From positions 1 to 64,000 of the forward strand of contig NZ_JAFMZQ010000001.1 in NCBI RefSeq assembly GCF_024436415.1: a stretch of DNA of 64,000 nucleotides. The letters are read 5' to 3'. This stretch comes from Pedobacter deserti. GTDB lineage: Bacteria > Bacteroidota > Bacteroidia > Sphingobacteriales > Sphingobacteriaceae. The position numbers and the translations under genes were made by a program. Shown here in pieces: positions 8,532 to 18,115 of this stretch. The notes under the pieces were generated by a model that saw nothing but the letters and a program-made list of their open reading frames with translations, made no database searches and was not told the origin of the DNA. Numbering within the stretch: position 1 is the stretch's first letter; each line of letters starts with the position of its first letter.

Positions 8532-9063
8532 ATGAATAAACCTTGTGAATATGCTTTCTGATAAGCTCCTGTGCCGCCGCATAAGGTGCTTCGTCTATAC
8601 CCGCCAGCTGAATTAGAATCTGCCTGCCCAGGTCTGTACCGCTTGCGTCTTCCGGCAAAGTACGGCTCACATTATTGACGAGGGCTATGGTATCCTCTTT
8701 CAACTTAAGGACGGTTTGCCACAAGCCACCACTCACATAAAGCTGCTGCGAGACGTTGTGCTGATACTCTGCCCGGATCTGTTCAAGCAAAACCGCCTGC
8801 ATCCCCGCCTTGCTGAGCGCCTTATCATGCACAGCCAAAAGCAAATTGGCAGGATTTATCCGCTCAGCAAACAGGATGAGCCGTTCGTGTGCCTGCAGGC
8901 GCAGCGACAATACATATTGGCTGTCCGTATTCCGGTACTGAGCGGCTTTAATTTTCAGGTAACGGTCCACATCGGTTTTAACGATATAATAAGCTGCCAC
9001 CACAATAATAACCCCACTGCATGCAATCCGGGCAATATCAAAAATAATAGGTTCTACTTGCAT
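8524..9063 (-). CDS. Conserved Bacteroidota membrane-anchored protein next to mutase (DUF7935-like)
   Basis: 179 residues when started at the ATG at 9063. One transmembrane helix near the N-terminus (about residues 8-28, [19 protein letters not shown]) is followed by a helical, charged domain. I do not recognise a catalytic motif. Its stop overlaps the start of the mutase gene by eight bases, so the two are co-translated. This type of protein is commonly found beside the mutase gene in Bacteroidota, which hints at a role linked to that enzyme or to the membrane; this is inference. Confidence 0.65.
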   Translation of the reverse strand: MQVEPIIFDIARIACSGVIIVVAAYYIVKTDVDRYLKIKAAQYRNTDSQYVLSLRLQAHERLILFAERINPANLLLAVHDKALSKAGMQAVLLEQIRAEYQHNVSQQLYVSGGLWQTVLKLKEDTIALVNNVSRTLPEDASGTDLGRQILIQLAGIDEAPYAAAQELIRKHIHKVYSYE

Positions 9064-9152
9064 TTGTATTGTTTGGATACGGTAATAAATTAGTCGCTGT
9101 AAAGGCAAAAGTGTGTAAATTATTTATATTTACATGATAAAAATAATACACC

Positions 9153-9506
9153 ATGAGTAGTACAGTTGATACAGCGTTTGCACCGGTTACTTTCACGGAA
9201 GGAGCAGTAAAAGAACTGCTGAAACTAAAAGACCAGCAGGAAATATCTGAGGAATTTGGGTTACGCGTTGGGGTCGAGGGCGGTGGTTGCTCCGGGATGA
9301 GCTACGTTCTGGGCTTTGATCAGAAAAAGGAGGGCGATCAGGAGTTTATCATAGACGGAATTAAAGTGTTTATGCACAAGGCTCATCAGATGTACCTGTT
9401 AGGCATGCAGGTCGACTGGCAGGATGGGCTTAATTCAAGGGGATTCACATTCAGCAACCCAAATGCAAGCAGCACCTGCGGATGCGGTACCAGCTTCTCC
9501 GTTTAA
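9153..9506 (+). CDS. HesB/IscA family iron-sulfur carrier protein
   Basis: 117 residues of the A-type iron-sulfur carrier family. The three conserved cysteines are Cys46 (GGGCSGMSY) and Cys109/Cys111 (CGCG) near the C-terminus. Such proteins accept [2Fe-2S] or [4Fe-4S] clusters and pass them to target enzymes. It is a monocistronic gene on the plus strand, divergent from the mutase pair, with a TATATTTAC sequence upstream that resembles a -7 box. A clear terminator follows at 9527. Confidence 0.93.
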   Translation: MSSTVDTAFAPVTFTEGAVKELLKLKDQQEISEEFGLRVGVEGGGCSGMSYVLGFDQKKEGDQEFIIDGIKVFMHKAHQMYLLGMQVDWQDGLNSRGFTFSNPNASSTCGCGTSFSV

Positions 9507-9526
9507 AAAACATGTAACATATAAGC

Positions 9527-9557
9527 AGTCCCGTTGTCTTAACAGCGGGACTTTTTA
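9527..9557 (+). terminator. Rho-independent terminator after the IscA gene
   Basis: AGTCCCGTTG (9527-9536) pairs with CAGCGGGACT (9543-9552) through a 10-bp stem with one G-U pair and a 6-base loop, followed by TTTT. It lies 21 bases past the stop codon. Confidence 0.85.
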
Positions 9558-9591
9558 GTTTTCGTCCCGCAAACAGCTTTTATCATCTCAG

Positions 9592-10824
9592 ATGACCTAT
9601 ACCGAGAACATCAAGCTTGCCCTGCAGTCTATAAGCAGCAACCGGCTAAGAACATTACTGACAGCACTCATCATCGCCATCGGTTTATCGGCACTTGTAG
9701 GTATACTCACCACACTTGATGCGGTAAAGAAGAACATGACCGATACCTTTTCGAGCATGGGTTCAAACTCCTTCACCATCCGTAACCGGGGCACCGGCAT
9801 ACGCATAGGCGGGGGCGGAAAAAGACCAAAGCCTTTTCCACCCATCCGGTACGAACATGCCATCAGCTTCAAAGAACAGCTTAATGCCCCCGCCACAGTA
9901 GCCGTCAGCGTCTTTGCAACGGGCGGAGCTACGGTCAAACGCGGAGAAAACAAAACGAATCCGAACATCAACATTCAGGGGATCGACGAAAACGGACTGA
10001 ACGCACAGGGTCTTAGCCTGGCCTCCGGCAGAAACTTCAGCATTAAAGAAGTAACCTCGGGCAACAACGTATGCATTATCGGCAAAGAAGTATCCGATAA
10101 ACTGTTTCGTAACGAAGACCCGCTCGATAAAGTGATCAATGTAGGAAACAGCCGGCTGAAAGTTATCGGCATACTCGCATCTAAGGGTCAAAGCATGGGC
10201 TTCAGCGGCGACCGTGCCGTGTATATTCCGCTGCTCAAAGCAAAGCTGATTAACCCCAGCAGCAATCCATCGTACACCATCACCGTTACTGTGCCTAGAA
10301 ATGACCAGATGGACAATGTCATTGGTGAAGCTACTGCACAGTTCCGGAATATCCGTAAAGTGAAGATCACTCAGCCCAACAATTTCGAGATCACCAAGAG
10401 TGATGCCATGGCACAAACGCTGTTTGAGAACCTGCGTTACGTTGTTTTGGGCGGCATTGCCATAGGCGGCATTACGCTCATAGGTGCGTCTATCGGACTC
10501 ATGAACATTATGCTTGTATCCGTAACCGAGCGCACCCGGGAAATCGGACTTCGCAAAGCCATCGGTGCCAACCCAGCCGTTATCCGCAAGCAGTTTCTTA
10601 TCGAAGCCGTGATCATCTGCCTCATTGGCGGTGCTTTCGGAATCCTTCTCGGCATATCCATCGGAAACCTCGTATCCTTAAGCATGGGCGGTACTTTCAT
10701 TGTTCCCTGGAAGTGGATATCTATAGGTTTTGCCTTATGCGTGGGTGTAGGAATTATATCTGGATATTACCCCGCCAAAAAAGCCTCTAAACTTGATCCG
10801 GTAGAGGCGCTGCGGTATGAATAA
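9592..10824 (+). CDS. ABC transporter permease, MacB/FtsX type
   Basis: 410 residues. The order is an N-terminal transmembrane helix (about 20-40), a large periplasmic MacB_PCD domain, then a three-helix FtsX domain (about 285-400) with the typical stretch RTREIGLRKAIGA and the closing PAKKASKLDPVEALRYE. MacB-type permeases couple cytoplasmic ATP hydrolysis to periplasmic work on lipoproteins, peptides or drugs. No ATPase or membrane-fusion gene adjoins it, so its partner must be elsewhere. Its last 38 bases overlap the convergent gene on the minus strand. Confidence 0.9.
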   Translation: MTYTENIKLALQSISSNRLRTLLTALIIAIGLSALVGILTTLDAVKKNMTDTFSSMGSNSFTIRNRGTGIRIGGGGKRPKPFPPIRYEHAISFKEQLNAPATVAVSVFATGGATVKRGENKTNPNINIQGIDENGLNAQGLSLASGRNFSIKEVTSGNNVCIIGKEVSDKLFRNEDPLDKVINVGNSRLKVIGILASKGQSMGFSGDRAVYIPLLKAKLINPSSNPSYTITVTVPRNDQMDNVIGEATAQFRNIRKVKITQPNNFEITKSDAMAQTLFENLRYVVLGGIAIGGITLIGASIGLMNIMLVSVTERTREIGLRKAIGANPAVIRKQFLIEAVIICLIGGAFGILLGISIGNLVSLSMGGTFIVPWKWISIGFALCVGVGIISGYYPAKKASKLDPVEALRYE

Positions 10825-11350
10825 CATCCTTGTAAGGAGCAGCTTTCAGTAACAGCGCATTCATGTCGTCTTTCAGGTCATACTGAATGTCTTCATGAAG
10901 TTTTCGATAGCCTGCTAGCAGCGAAGCCACAGCTTTGATGAAATATATGCTTAGCTTCTCGTTGAACCGGGACATGGCGCTGAATCTCCCTACTTTGTAG
11001 TCGACCGGTATGTGCAGCAAAAGATGCAATTTCAGTTCAAAAGCCGACAATGCATCTTTAGTTACCTTAGCATGATGATTTACTGAGCTCATCAGTTTCC
11101 TGAACTGGGAAAGCGCGCTTTTGGGATCGCGCATCCCCTGGGCGGCTATCTGGCTTAGCACTTCATCTATGACAGAAGTTAGTGCCTCCTGCCTTAATGC
11201 AAGATCCTCTTCATTCTCAAGAAGCTTAAAATGCAGATGCTCTGTCAGCACCTTATCTTTTGCGATGAGACGCAGTAAAAGCTTATCCTTCTCCTTCTCC
11301 GGCAGCGCCTTTATCTCTTCCTTAAGCTCCTTATGCGCACTTAAAAGCAT
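10787..11350 (-). CDS. Conserved hypothetical helical protein
   Basis: 187 residues, predicted soluble and almost all helical, rich in Lys, Glu and Leu, with no signal peptide or membrane segment. I do not recognise a domain. The N-terminus (AHKELKEEIKALPEKEKDKLLLRLIAKDK, read in two parts) looks like a coiled coil or helical hairpin. It begins two bases before the galE stop on the same strand, that is, it follows galE closely and is probably co-transcribed with it, and it overlaps the convergent permease gene by 38 bases. Confidence 0.7.
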   Translation of the reverse strand: MLLSAHKELKEEIKALPEKEKDKLLLRLIAKDKVLTEHLHFKLLENEEDLALRQEALTSVIDEVLSQIAAQGMRDPKSALSQFRKLMSSVNHHAKVTKDALSAFELKLHLLLHIPVDYKVGRFSAMSRFNEKLSIYFIKAVASLLAGYRKLHEDIQYDLKDDMNALLLKAAPYKDVIHTAAPLPDQV

Positions 11351-11352
11351 TT

Positions 11353-12375
11353 TTAAAATGGATTATCCCGGATATACTGCTCCCACTTCCAGGCCGAAGA
11401 CATCATATCTTCAATACCAAGTTCAGCAGTCCAGCCCAGGTCTCTCGACGACTTCGACACATCACCCCAAACCTGTTCCACGTCACCTTCCCTTCTTGGC
11501 CCAATCTGGTAGTTTAGTTTCTGACCGGTAGATGCCTCGAAAGCATGAATAACCTCAAGCACAGAAGTACCCCGACCGGTACCAAGGTTAAATACCTCGT
11601 AGTTTTCAGCAGCACGCTTCTCTTCAAGTCGCCTTATCGCGGCCACATGAGCTTTAGCCAGATCCACCACATGGATATAATCCCGGATCGCCGAGCCATC
11701 GGGCGTGTTGTAATCGTTGCCATACACGGTAATAGGTCCGCGCTTACCAATGGCCGACTGCGTAATGAACGGCACCAGGTTTTGCGGTACACCTATCGGA
11801 AGCTCACCGATCAGGGCAGTTTCATGCGCGCCGACCGGGTTAAAATACCGCAGGGAAATGACCCTAAGCTCCTCACTAACCGCACAGGTCTCTCTCAGTA
11901 TTTCTTCCGAAACCTGCTTGGTATTGCCATAGGGCGACTCCGCCCGTTTTACCGGCGCTTCCTCGGTAACCGGAAGTTCGTCTGGCTGTCCGTATACCGT
12001 ACAAGAAGACGAAAACACCAGGTTCAGTGTGCTGTTATAGGCATTGATCAGGTTGATCAGTGAATAAAAGTTATTTTTGTAATATTTTAAAGGCTCGCGT
12101 ACCGATTCACCCACAGCCTTAAAAGCCGCAAAATGGATCACCCCTGAGATGTCCCGGTGCGCTTCCGCGAAAGCATTCACAGCAGCCTCGTCACACAAAT
12201 CCAGCGAGGCGAACTCCGGTCGCTTTCCCGTAATCGCTTCAATCTGGTCCAGCACCTTAGGGTGCGAGTTAGACAAGTTATCTATCACAACAACATCGTA
12301 GCCGGCATTGTACAGTTCAACCACCGTATGCGAACCAATGAAACCGGTACCCCCGGTTACCAAAATCTTAGACAT
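11353..12375 (-). CDS. galE: UDP-glucose 4-epimerase
   Basis: 340 residues, the normal GalE length. NAD-binding GGTGFIGSH starts at residue 8, the catalytic Ser lies in FSSSCTVYG (about 122-129), and the YxxxK pair is Tyr149/Lys153. The enzyme interconverts UDP-glucose and UDP-galactose in the cytoplasm for surface polysaccharides and galactose use. It follows a UDP-glucuronate decarboxylase gene by five bases, making a nucleotide-sugar pair that probably feeds envelope glycan synthesis. Confidence 0.95.
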   Translation of the reverse strand: MSKILVTGGTGFIGSHTVVELYNAGYDVVVIDNLSNSHPKVLDQIEAITGKRPEFASLDLCDEAAVNAFAEAHRDISGVIHFAAFKAVGESVREPLKYYKNNFYSLINLINAYNSTLNLVFSSSCTVYGQPDELPVTEEAPVKRAESPYGNTKQVSEEILRETCAVSEELRVISLRYFNPVGAHETALIGELPIGVPQNLVPFITQSAIGKRGPITVYGNDYNTPDGSAIRDYIHVVDLAKAHVAAIRRLEEKRAAENYEVFNLGTGRGTSVLEVIHAFEASTGQKLNYQIGPRREGDVEQVWGDVSKSSRDLGWTAELGIEDMMSSAWKWEQYIRDNPF

Positions 12376-12380
12376 CCAAA

Positions 12381-13388
12381 TTATCGGTTATAAGTAGAAA
12401 AATCTTTGTGTTCAATATTTACGAGCGCTTCTTTGGGTAAAGACTTGAAGTATTCATAGGTGATCTTCAAACCCTCAGCCCTGCTCACTTTAGGCTCCCA
12501 GCCCAGTATCTCTTTAGCTTTTGTGATGTCCGGTCTGCGCTGTTTCGGATCATCCACCGGCAAGTCACGAAGCACAAGCTTTTGCTTGGTACCCGTCAGT
12601 TTAATGATCTCCTCGCCAAACTGCCTGATCGTAATCTCATCGGGGTTACCAATATTTACCGGCTGGGCATAATCACTCAGCAGCAAACGGTAAATTCCCT
12701 CAATAAGGTCATCCACATAACAGAAAGAACGCGTCTGTGAGCCGTCCCCAAACACCGTCAGGTCTTCGCCGCGCAAGGCCTGCCCGATAAAAGCCGGGAG
12801 CACCCGGCCATCGTTCAGCCGCATCCTTGGTCCGTAGGTATTAAATATCCTCACAATGCGCGTTTCCAGTCCGTGAAATGTATGGTAAGCCATCGTCATA
12901 GCCTCCTGAAAACGCTTCGCCTCATCGTAAACCCCTCTCGGGCCAACCGGATTCACATTGCCCCAGTACTCCTCAGGCTGCGGATTGACATTCGGGTCAC
13001 CATACACCTCAGAAGTAGAAGCAATCAGCATCCGTGCATTCTTGTTCTTGGCAAGGCCAAGCAGGTTGTGCGTACCCAGCGAACCCACTTTAAGCGTCTG
13101 AATCGGGATTTTAAGGTAATCGATCGGACTGGCAGGTGATGCGAAATGCAGGATATAGTCCAGTTCGCCCGACACGTAGACGAACTTAGAAACGTCATGA
13201 TGCGCAAACTCAAAATTCTCGAGCCCGAACAAATGTTCAATATTTCTAAGATCCCCGGTAATGAGGTTATCCATGCCGATCACATGGTAACCCTCGTTAA
13301 TAAACCTGTCGCACAGGTGAGAGCCAAGAAAGCCCGCAGCACCAGTAATCAACACACGTTTTCTCCTCGATCCGTCAGCTATTTTCAT
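12381..13388 (-). CDS. UDP-glucuronate decarboxylase (UDP-xylose synthase-like SDR)
   Basis: 335 residues of the extended short-chain dehydrogenase family. The NAD motif TGAAGFLG lies at 15-22, Ser in ASTSEVYG at about 123-130, and the YxxxK pair is Tyr154/Lys158. The PASP/DYLKIP region and NTYGPRMR are typical of UDP-glucuronic acid decarboxylases, which make UDP-xylose. A related dTDP-glucose dehydratase activity is less likely on these motifs. Paired with galE downstream. Confidence 0.85.
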   Translation of the reverse strand: MKIADGSRRKRVLITGAAGFLGSHLCDRFINEGYHVIGMDNLITGDLRNIEHLFGLENFEFAHHDVSKFVYVSGELDYILHFASPASPIDYLKIPIQTLKVGSLGTHNLLGLAKNKNARMLIASTSEVYGDPNVNPQPEEYWGNVNPVGPRGVYDEAKRFQEAMTMAYHTFHGLETRIVRIFNTYGPRMRLNDGRVLPAFIGQALRGEDLTVFGDGSQTRSFCYVDDLIEGIYRLLLSDYAQPVNIGNPDEITIRQFGEEIIKLTGTKQKLVLRDLPVDDPKQRRPDITKAKEILGWEPKVSRAEGLKITYEYFKSLPKEALVNIEHKDFSTYNR

Positions 13389-13450
13389 CTTTTGATAATC
13401 AGTTTAACGATATTAAAGTATCTTCGGCTAAGATAACAAAAAACAACAAA

Positions 13451-14686
13451 ATGCTTTGGCTATATAACATCTCCATTCAGCTTTACAGCCTGGCCCTGCG
13501 CTTGTTTTCTTTGTTCCATCCAAAAGCCAGATTACTTGCCCGGGGCAGAAAGCGTACCTTCCCTGAAATAGAACGCCGTTTAGACGGCAGCACTAAGCAC
13601 ATCTGGTTTCATTTCGCCTCGCTGGGCGAGTTTGAGCAAGGACGGCCGGTACTTGAAATGCTCAGGGAGCAACACCCTGAAAAGCCTGTGGTTATCACCT
13701 TCTTTTCACCCTCCGGATACGAAGTACGAAAGAATTACCCGAATGCGGAGGGCGTGTTCTACCTTCCCGCCGATACCGCGGCCAACGCCCGGAAGTTTGT
13801 AAGACTGGTGAACCCCGAAATCGCGGTGTTCACCAAATATGAATTCTGGTATCATTATTTCAGCGCACTGCACGCCCGGCAGATTCCACTCATCCTGATA
13901 TCGTGCATCTTCCGGCCCAATCAAATATACTTTAAGTGGTACGGCGGATTCAACCGGAAGATTCTGCGTTTCGTCTCGCATTTCTTTATTCAGAACGTGG
14001 AAAGCGCCTTTCTGCTTCGCCGCATCAAAGTCAGCAATCTCACGCTGAGCGGCGACACACGATTTGATCGCGTAGCTCAGCTTGCAGATACGGCAGCGCA
14101 AATTCCTCTTGCAGCGCGTTTCTCTATGGGGCAACCTGTACTCGTTGCCGGAAGCACCTGGGAGGCCGATGAAAACCTGCTCTTCGAACTGGTTCAGGCA
14201 TACCCCATATGGAAATTCATTATTGCGCCGCATGAGGTAGGAGCGGCTAATATCGGGCGACTGTTAAAACAGTTTCCGGCCAGCAAAACCTTTACCCAGC
14301 TTCAAGCTGAAGAATCTGTCGCGGAAAAACTGGACACGCAAGTGCTTATTATTGATAGCATCGGTATGCTGTCGTCACTCTACCGCTATGGAAATATTGC
14401 CTATATCGGGGGGGGCTTTGGCGCTGGTATTCACAATACGCTTGAAGCCGCAGCTTTCGGTCTCCCAATAATATTCGGACCTAAATACCAGAAATTTCAG
14501 GAAGCAAAAGACCTGATCAAGGCCGGGGCAGCCATAAGCATTCATGATGCAAACGACCTTAAACTGGCCTTTGAACACTTTATTCAGACACCCGAAGTCG
14601 GCGATACAGCAAAAACTTATGTAGAAGATAATACCGGTTCAACCAGACAAATCACCGGTCACCTGAAAACGCTGCTCAAGCCTTAA
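13451..14686 (+). CDS. kdtA: 3-deoxy-D-manno-octulosonic acid transferase
   Basis: 411 residues of the KdtA/WaaA glycosyltransferase family (GT30). It starts with a membrane-associated helix, then the N-terminal half with FHFASLGEFEQGRPV, where the conserved Glu is expected to be catalytic, and a C-terminal half with the donor-site motif YIGGGFGAGIHNTLEAAAFG. It adds Kdo from CMP-Kdo to lipid A at the inner face of the inner membrane. The gene is divergent from the nucleotide-sugar pair and its last 11 bases overlap the convergent hemH gene. Confidence 0.93.
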   Translation: MLWLYNISIQLYSLALRLFSLFHPKARLLARGRKRTFPEIERRLDGSTKHIWFHFASLGEFEQGRPVLEMLREQHPEKPVVITFFSPSGYEVRKNYPNAEGVFYLPADTAANARKFVRLVNPEIAVFTKYEFWYHYFSALHARQIPLILISCIFRPNQIYFKWYGGFNRKILRFVSHFFIQNVESAFLLRRIKVSNLTLSGDTRFDRVAQLADTAAQIPLAARFSMGQPVLVAGSTWEADENLLFELVQAYPIWKFIIAPHEVGAANIGRLLKQFPASKTFTQLQAEESVAEKLDTQVLIIDSIGMLSSLYRYGNIAYIGGGFGAGIHNTLEAAAFGLPIIFGPKYQKFQEAKDLIKAGAAISIHDANDLKLAFEHFIQTPEVGDTAKTYVEDNTGSTRQITGHLKTLLKP

Positions 14687-15689
14687 CCATTCCGATCAGC
14701 GCATCCACAAAGCGCGGATCGTCGTTCAGGCTCTCCACAAGCTGCACATGCTCTCCGCCCAGGGCCTTGAATTCTTCGTGATATTCTACAGTGATCTCAT
14801 AAATCGTCTCGAGGCAGTCGGCCACAAAAGCGGGACTAAACACCAGCAGGCGTTTCTTGCCTTCAGCGGCCAGTCGCTTTAAAACATCGGTGGTATAAGG
14901 CTGAACCCAGGGCTCCTTGCCCAAGCGCGACTGGAAGCAGACGGTATAACCGCTGCGCGGAATACCCAGCTTAGCCGCAATCAGACGGGCAGTAGCGTGA
15001 CCCTGAGCAGAGTAGCAAAATTTATTCACCTCGGTGATCGTATCGCAGCAGCCCTCTTTCTTCAGGCAGTGCGAACCGGTGATATCGCATTTCAGCAACT
15101 GACGTTCCGGGAGTCCGTGAAAACTGAACAAAACATGGTCGTAAGTTTCCGGCTGATACTTTCGGGCGTTGTCGGCAAAGGTCTCAATAACCAGATTATT
15201 ATCGTAAAAAGAATTCACGAAAGATATCTCCGGTATCGTTGGCCACACACTCACCTGCTCCATCACATTCTGAATCACTGATCCCGTACTTGCCGAAGCA
15301 TATTGTGGAAACAAAGGAATAACCTTAATACTATCCACCAGGCCAGCCCTCAGCTTTTCAAGCGCAGCGCCAATGGAAGGGTTCTGGTACCGCATGGCGA
15401 GTTCAACCTGGTACTCATCGCCCAGCTTTTGCTGAACCAGATCGGCCTGTATTTTACTGTAATAAAGAAGCGGAGAACCGTTCTCGTCCCATATCTCCCG
15501 GTAAAGTTTGGCTGTTTTCGGACTTCTGAAAGGAACGATAATGCCCTTTACAAGCAGCGTCCTTTTAAAGGCGTTGATATCAATAACCCGACCGTCCATC
15601 AAAAACTGGTCGAGGTATTTACGCACGTCACTCACTTCCGGACTGTCCGGAGTTCCCAGGTTCACCAACAAAACACCCTTTTTTCCCAT
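14676..15689 (-). CDS. hemH: Ferrochelatase
   Basis: 337 residues. LLVNLGTPDSPE at the N-terminus, the catalytic histidine in FSFHGLPERQL and the conserved glutamate in the C-terminal FVADCLETIYEI segment identify the enzyme, which inserts iron into protoporphyrin IX to make heme. Several cysteines (CDITGSHCLKKEGCC) lie after the histidine region; some bacterial ferrochelatases carry an iron-sulfur cluster, but the ligand pattern here cannot be proved by eye. Its stop overlaps kdtA by 11 bases. Confidence 0.95.
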   Translation of the reverse strand: MGKKGVLLVNLGTPDSPEVSDVRKYLDQFLMDGRVIDINAFKRTLLVKGIIVPFRSPKTAKLYREIWDENGSPLLYYSKIQADLVQQKLGDEYQVELAMRYQNPSIGAALEKLRAGLVDSIKVIPLFPQYASASTGSVIQNVMEQVSVWPTIPEISFVNSFYDNNLVIETFADNARKYQPETYDHVLFSFHGLPERQLLKCDITGSHCLKKEGCCDTITEVNKFCYSAQGHATARLIAAKLGIPRSGYTVCFQSRLGKEPWVQPYTTDVLKRLAAEGKKRLLVFSPAFVADCLETIYEITVEYHEEFKALGGEHVQLVESLNDDPRFVDALIGMVKA

Positions 15690-15751
15690 AATTGCGTGCG
15701 AATTTAAATTTTAAAGGCTATAAGAAGCTGTGTTAAAACAATAATTACTTT

Positions 15752-16600
15752 TTAATGATCGAGCAGGTAAGTTTTTACCTCCTCCATGAGCCACATCGGT
15801 GTGGAAGTAGCCCCGCAGATACCCACTTTGTCATGCGGATTGAACCAGGACATATCTATTTCTTCCCTATTCGAGATGAAATAAGTATTGGGATTGTATT
15901 TTTTGCAAACGTCGAAAAGCACCTTGCCATTGGAAGACTTCTTTCCGGACACGAATATGATCTTATCATAGTTCACCACAAACTTCTCCAGATCCGAATA
16001 ACGGTTAGACACCTGTCTGCATATCGTATCATTGGCCTTCACATCATATCCCCGGTTCTGCAATTCCTCTTTGATCTGGTAGAATTTATCCGTGCTCTTG
16101 GTGGTCTGGCTATAAAGTGTAAACCGCTGAGGCAACTCCATTTGGTCAAGTTCAGCGATATCCTGGAAAACAATGGCCTTTCCGTCTGTCTGACCCTGCA
16201 GACCGATCACTTCGGCATGCCCGTGCTTGCCAAAAATAAGGATCTGCTCCTCCTCATCATGGGAGTTTTTGATCCGGTTCTGAAGTTTAAGCACTACCGG
16301 ACAAGACGCATCAATCAGCGTAAGCTCATTTTCCAGGGCCAGCCTGTACGTATCCGGAGCCTCCCCATGCGCCCTTATCAGCACCTTTTCCCGGCGAAGC
16401 TCTTTCAACTTATCATGATCAATGATCCGCAAACCCTTGTCGGTCAGACGCTTTACCTCCTCATCGTTGTGCACGATATCGCCCAGGCAATACAAATGAT
16501 CTTCATGATCCAGGATATCCTCTGCCATATCAATAGCATAAACCACCCCGAAGCAGAAACCTGAACCTTTATCAATGGTAACCGTCAAATCGTATTTCAT
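15752..16600 (-). CDS. ispH: 4-hydroxy-3-methylbut-2-enyl diphosphate reductase
   Basis: 282 residues, last step of the non-mevalonate isoprenoid pathway. The three cysteines for the iron-sulfur cluster are visible in GFCFGV, DASCPVV and NDTICRQV, along with the substrate histidines in IVHNDEEV and RAHGEAP. The Bacteroidota form is slightly shorter than the E. coli enzyme. I start at the ATG at 16600, since the frame further upstream begins with TTG and adds only two residues. Preceded by a 65-base gap that holds no obvious regulatory site. Confidence 0.93.
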   Translation of the reverse strand: MKYDLTVTIDKGSGFCFGVVYAIDMAEDILDHEDHLYCLGDIVHNDEEVKRLTDKGLRIIDHDKLKELRREKVLIRAHGEAPDTYRLALENELTLIDASCPVVLKLQNRIKNSHDEEEQILIFGKHGHAEVIGLQGQTDGKAIVFQDIAELDQMELPQRFTLYSQTTKSTDKFYQIKEELQNRGYDVKANDTICRQVSNRYSDLEKFVVNYDKIIFVSGKKSSNGKVLFDVCKKYNPNTYFISNREEIDMSWFNPHDKVGICGATSTPMWLMEEVKTYLLDH

Positions 16601-16665
16601 GTGCAAATCAGCTGATGCTAACTACAAAAATAAAGAAAAAGAGTTTGATATCATTGAATACAGCA

Positions 16666-17523
16666 TCATAACCTGCGGATATCTACATAAATACGACGAA
16701 GCAGTCGCCCTGCAAGCAAAAGCATCTGCAAAGGATGCAGCACCAGATTGAGCAGCGGGTTCTGCCTGGTCATAAACGACACCATGATCCTGCTGAGGAA
16801 GATCAATCCGAACGGCAAGGCCAGCAAGTTAAGATCCGATACCAGGCCCAACGCCACCGGTCCGCCAATGAGCAGCACCACATAGATAAGCGCTGCAAGC
16901 ATATTATGACTCAGAAAACCATACATCCGCTCCCCTTGCTTCCCAGCATCGGCAAGCGGGGCTGAGTATGCGAACTTATTTGCGAGGAGTACTTCCGAGC
17001 GCTCGCCCTTACTGCTGGTCATGACCACACTGCGTTCCAGACCCGGCGAAATAGGTAGCCTTACGTACCTGGCCAAACGAAGCGGGAAGAGATTGAGCAG
17101 CATAAAATCACTTAACGGATCATATAAGTAGTCGCGCCAACGCCTTAACGACCGGCGGGGAACTAAGGACAGAGAACCTAAACCGAACAATTTCATGCGG
17201 TACAGCATGTTGTTGATCAAGCCTTTCTGAATCAGGATATCTGCGTCGAGGGTAAGCGTATAGCCGGCCCGCGTTTGCGGCTCCACCTGCTCATCCGGAG
17301 CATTGCGCACCACTACCTCTATATGCTGATAGTCCTGCTCACGGATTGAAGCCAGCAGCTTTTCCGGCGAGGCAGACGAACCATAATTACGTATCACGAT
17401 AAGCACATGGTCGGTAAAGTGCCGGCCGTAATAGCCTAGTCTGGGGTTCGACAAAAAATTAAATAGCGTTACTGAGAATCTCAGCACGAGGAATAATAAT
17501 GCGATATATAGGAAAAGGATCAA
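16666..17523 (-). CDS. GT2-like membrane protein (degenerate glycosyltransferase)
   Basis: 285 residues. One helix at the N-terminus and at least two near residues 210-255 enclose a short GT-A-like domain with a DAD motif (TLDADILIQKG) that could bind a nucleotide-sugar metal. The usual acidic acceptor and QxxRW motifs of processive GT2 enzymes are missing and the domain is shorter than normal, so activity is uncertain. The start codon is TTG, sharing bases with the TGA stop of the upstream phosphoribosyltransferase gene, which implies coupled translation. No nearer ATG would keep the first helix. Confidence 0.6.
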   Translation of the reverse strand: MILFLYIALLFLVLRFSVTLFNFLSNPRLGYYGRHFTDHVLIVIRNYGSSASPEKLLASIREQDYQHIEVVVRNAPDEQVEPQTRAGYTLTLDADILIQKGLINNMLYRMKLFGLGSLSLVPRRSLRRWRDYLYDPLSDFMLLNLFPLRLARYVRLPISPGLERSVVMTSSKGERSEVLLANKFAYSAPLADAGKQGERMYGFLSHNMLAALIYVVLLIGGPVALGLVSDLNLLALPFGLIFLSRIMVSFMTRQNPLLNLVLHPLQMLLLAGRLLRRIYVDIRRL

Positions 17524-18029
17524 CTCAGATACACTCTATCCTCCTCGCCTTCCACATCCATAACCACATCCACATGTTCTTTAAGTACAGTAGCCAATTG
17601 CAGGCCAACGTAATCGGTAGCAATAGGAAATATTTTATGGCTACGGTCTACCAGCACTACCGTGCGGATCTTCTTATGAGGCGTATTCAGAAAAACACCT
17701 AAGCCATAGGCCAGCGTCTTGCCGCTGTTCAGCACATCATCCACCAGGATAATGACCTTGTCCTTCCATTGCGTTTCATCCAGGTCGGTCGCCGCTACAA
17801 GCTTACTGTTGTACCGGTCCAGATCAATTTTCAGCAAAGTAATTTTTAAAGAAGATATCTCAGAAAGTACCTTTTGCAGGCGCTGTGCCAGCTTGTACCC
17901 GCGTTCCCAGATACCCGCAAGCACTACTTCTTCCTCCTCCAGGTTATCTTCCAGGATCTGATAAGCAATGCGGTTAATTTTTTGCTGTATCTGCGTTTTA
18001 TTAAGAATCAGTAATTGAGAATCTGCCAT
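17520..18029 (-). CDS. Phosphoribosyltransferase, PyrR-like
   Basis: 169 residues when started at the ATG at 18029. The PRPP-binding loop VIILVDDVLNSGKT is intact in the middle and the fold matches type I phosphoribosyltransferases, closest in layout to PyrR. In Gram-positive bacteria PyrR also regulates pyrimidine genes; in Bacteroidota the function is not established, so uracil/other base salvage or regulation are both open. It ends inside the start of the GT2-like gene. A longer frame with 19 extra residues at the N-terminus has no homology. Confidence 0.8.
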   Translation of the reverse strand: MADSQLLILNKTQIQQKINRIAYQILEDNLEEEEVVLAGIWERGYKLAQRLQKVLSEISSLKITLLKIDLDRYNSKLVAATDLDETQWKDKVIILVDDVLNSGKTLAYGLGVFLNTPHKKIRTVVLVDRSHKIFPIATDYVGLQLATVLKEHVDVVMDVEGEEDRVYLS

Positions 18030-18115
18030 GCTTTTTACGTTTATGCGCAATACAAAAGAACGATTTTCGGCAGTATTATCAAACACCCCGGCAACGAATT
18101 GAGGGGCCTCAGCCT

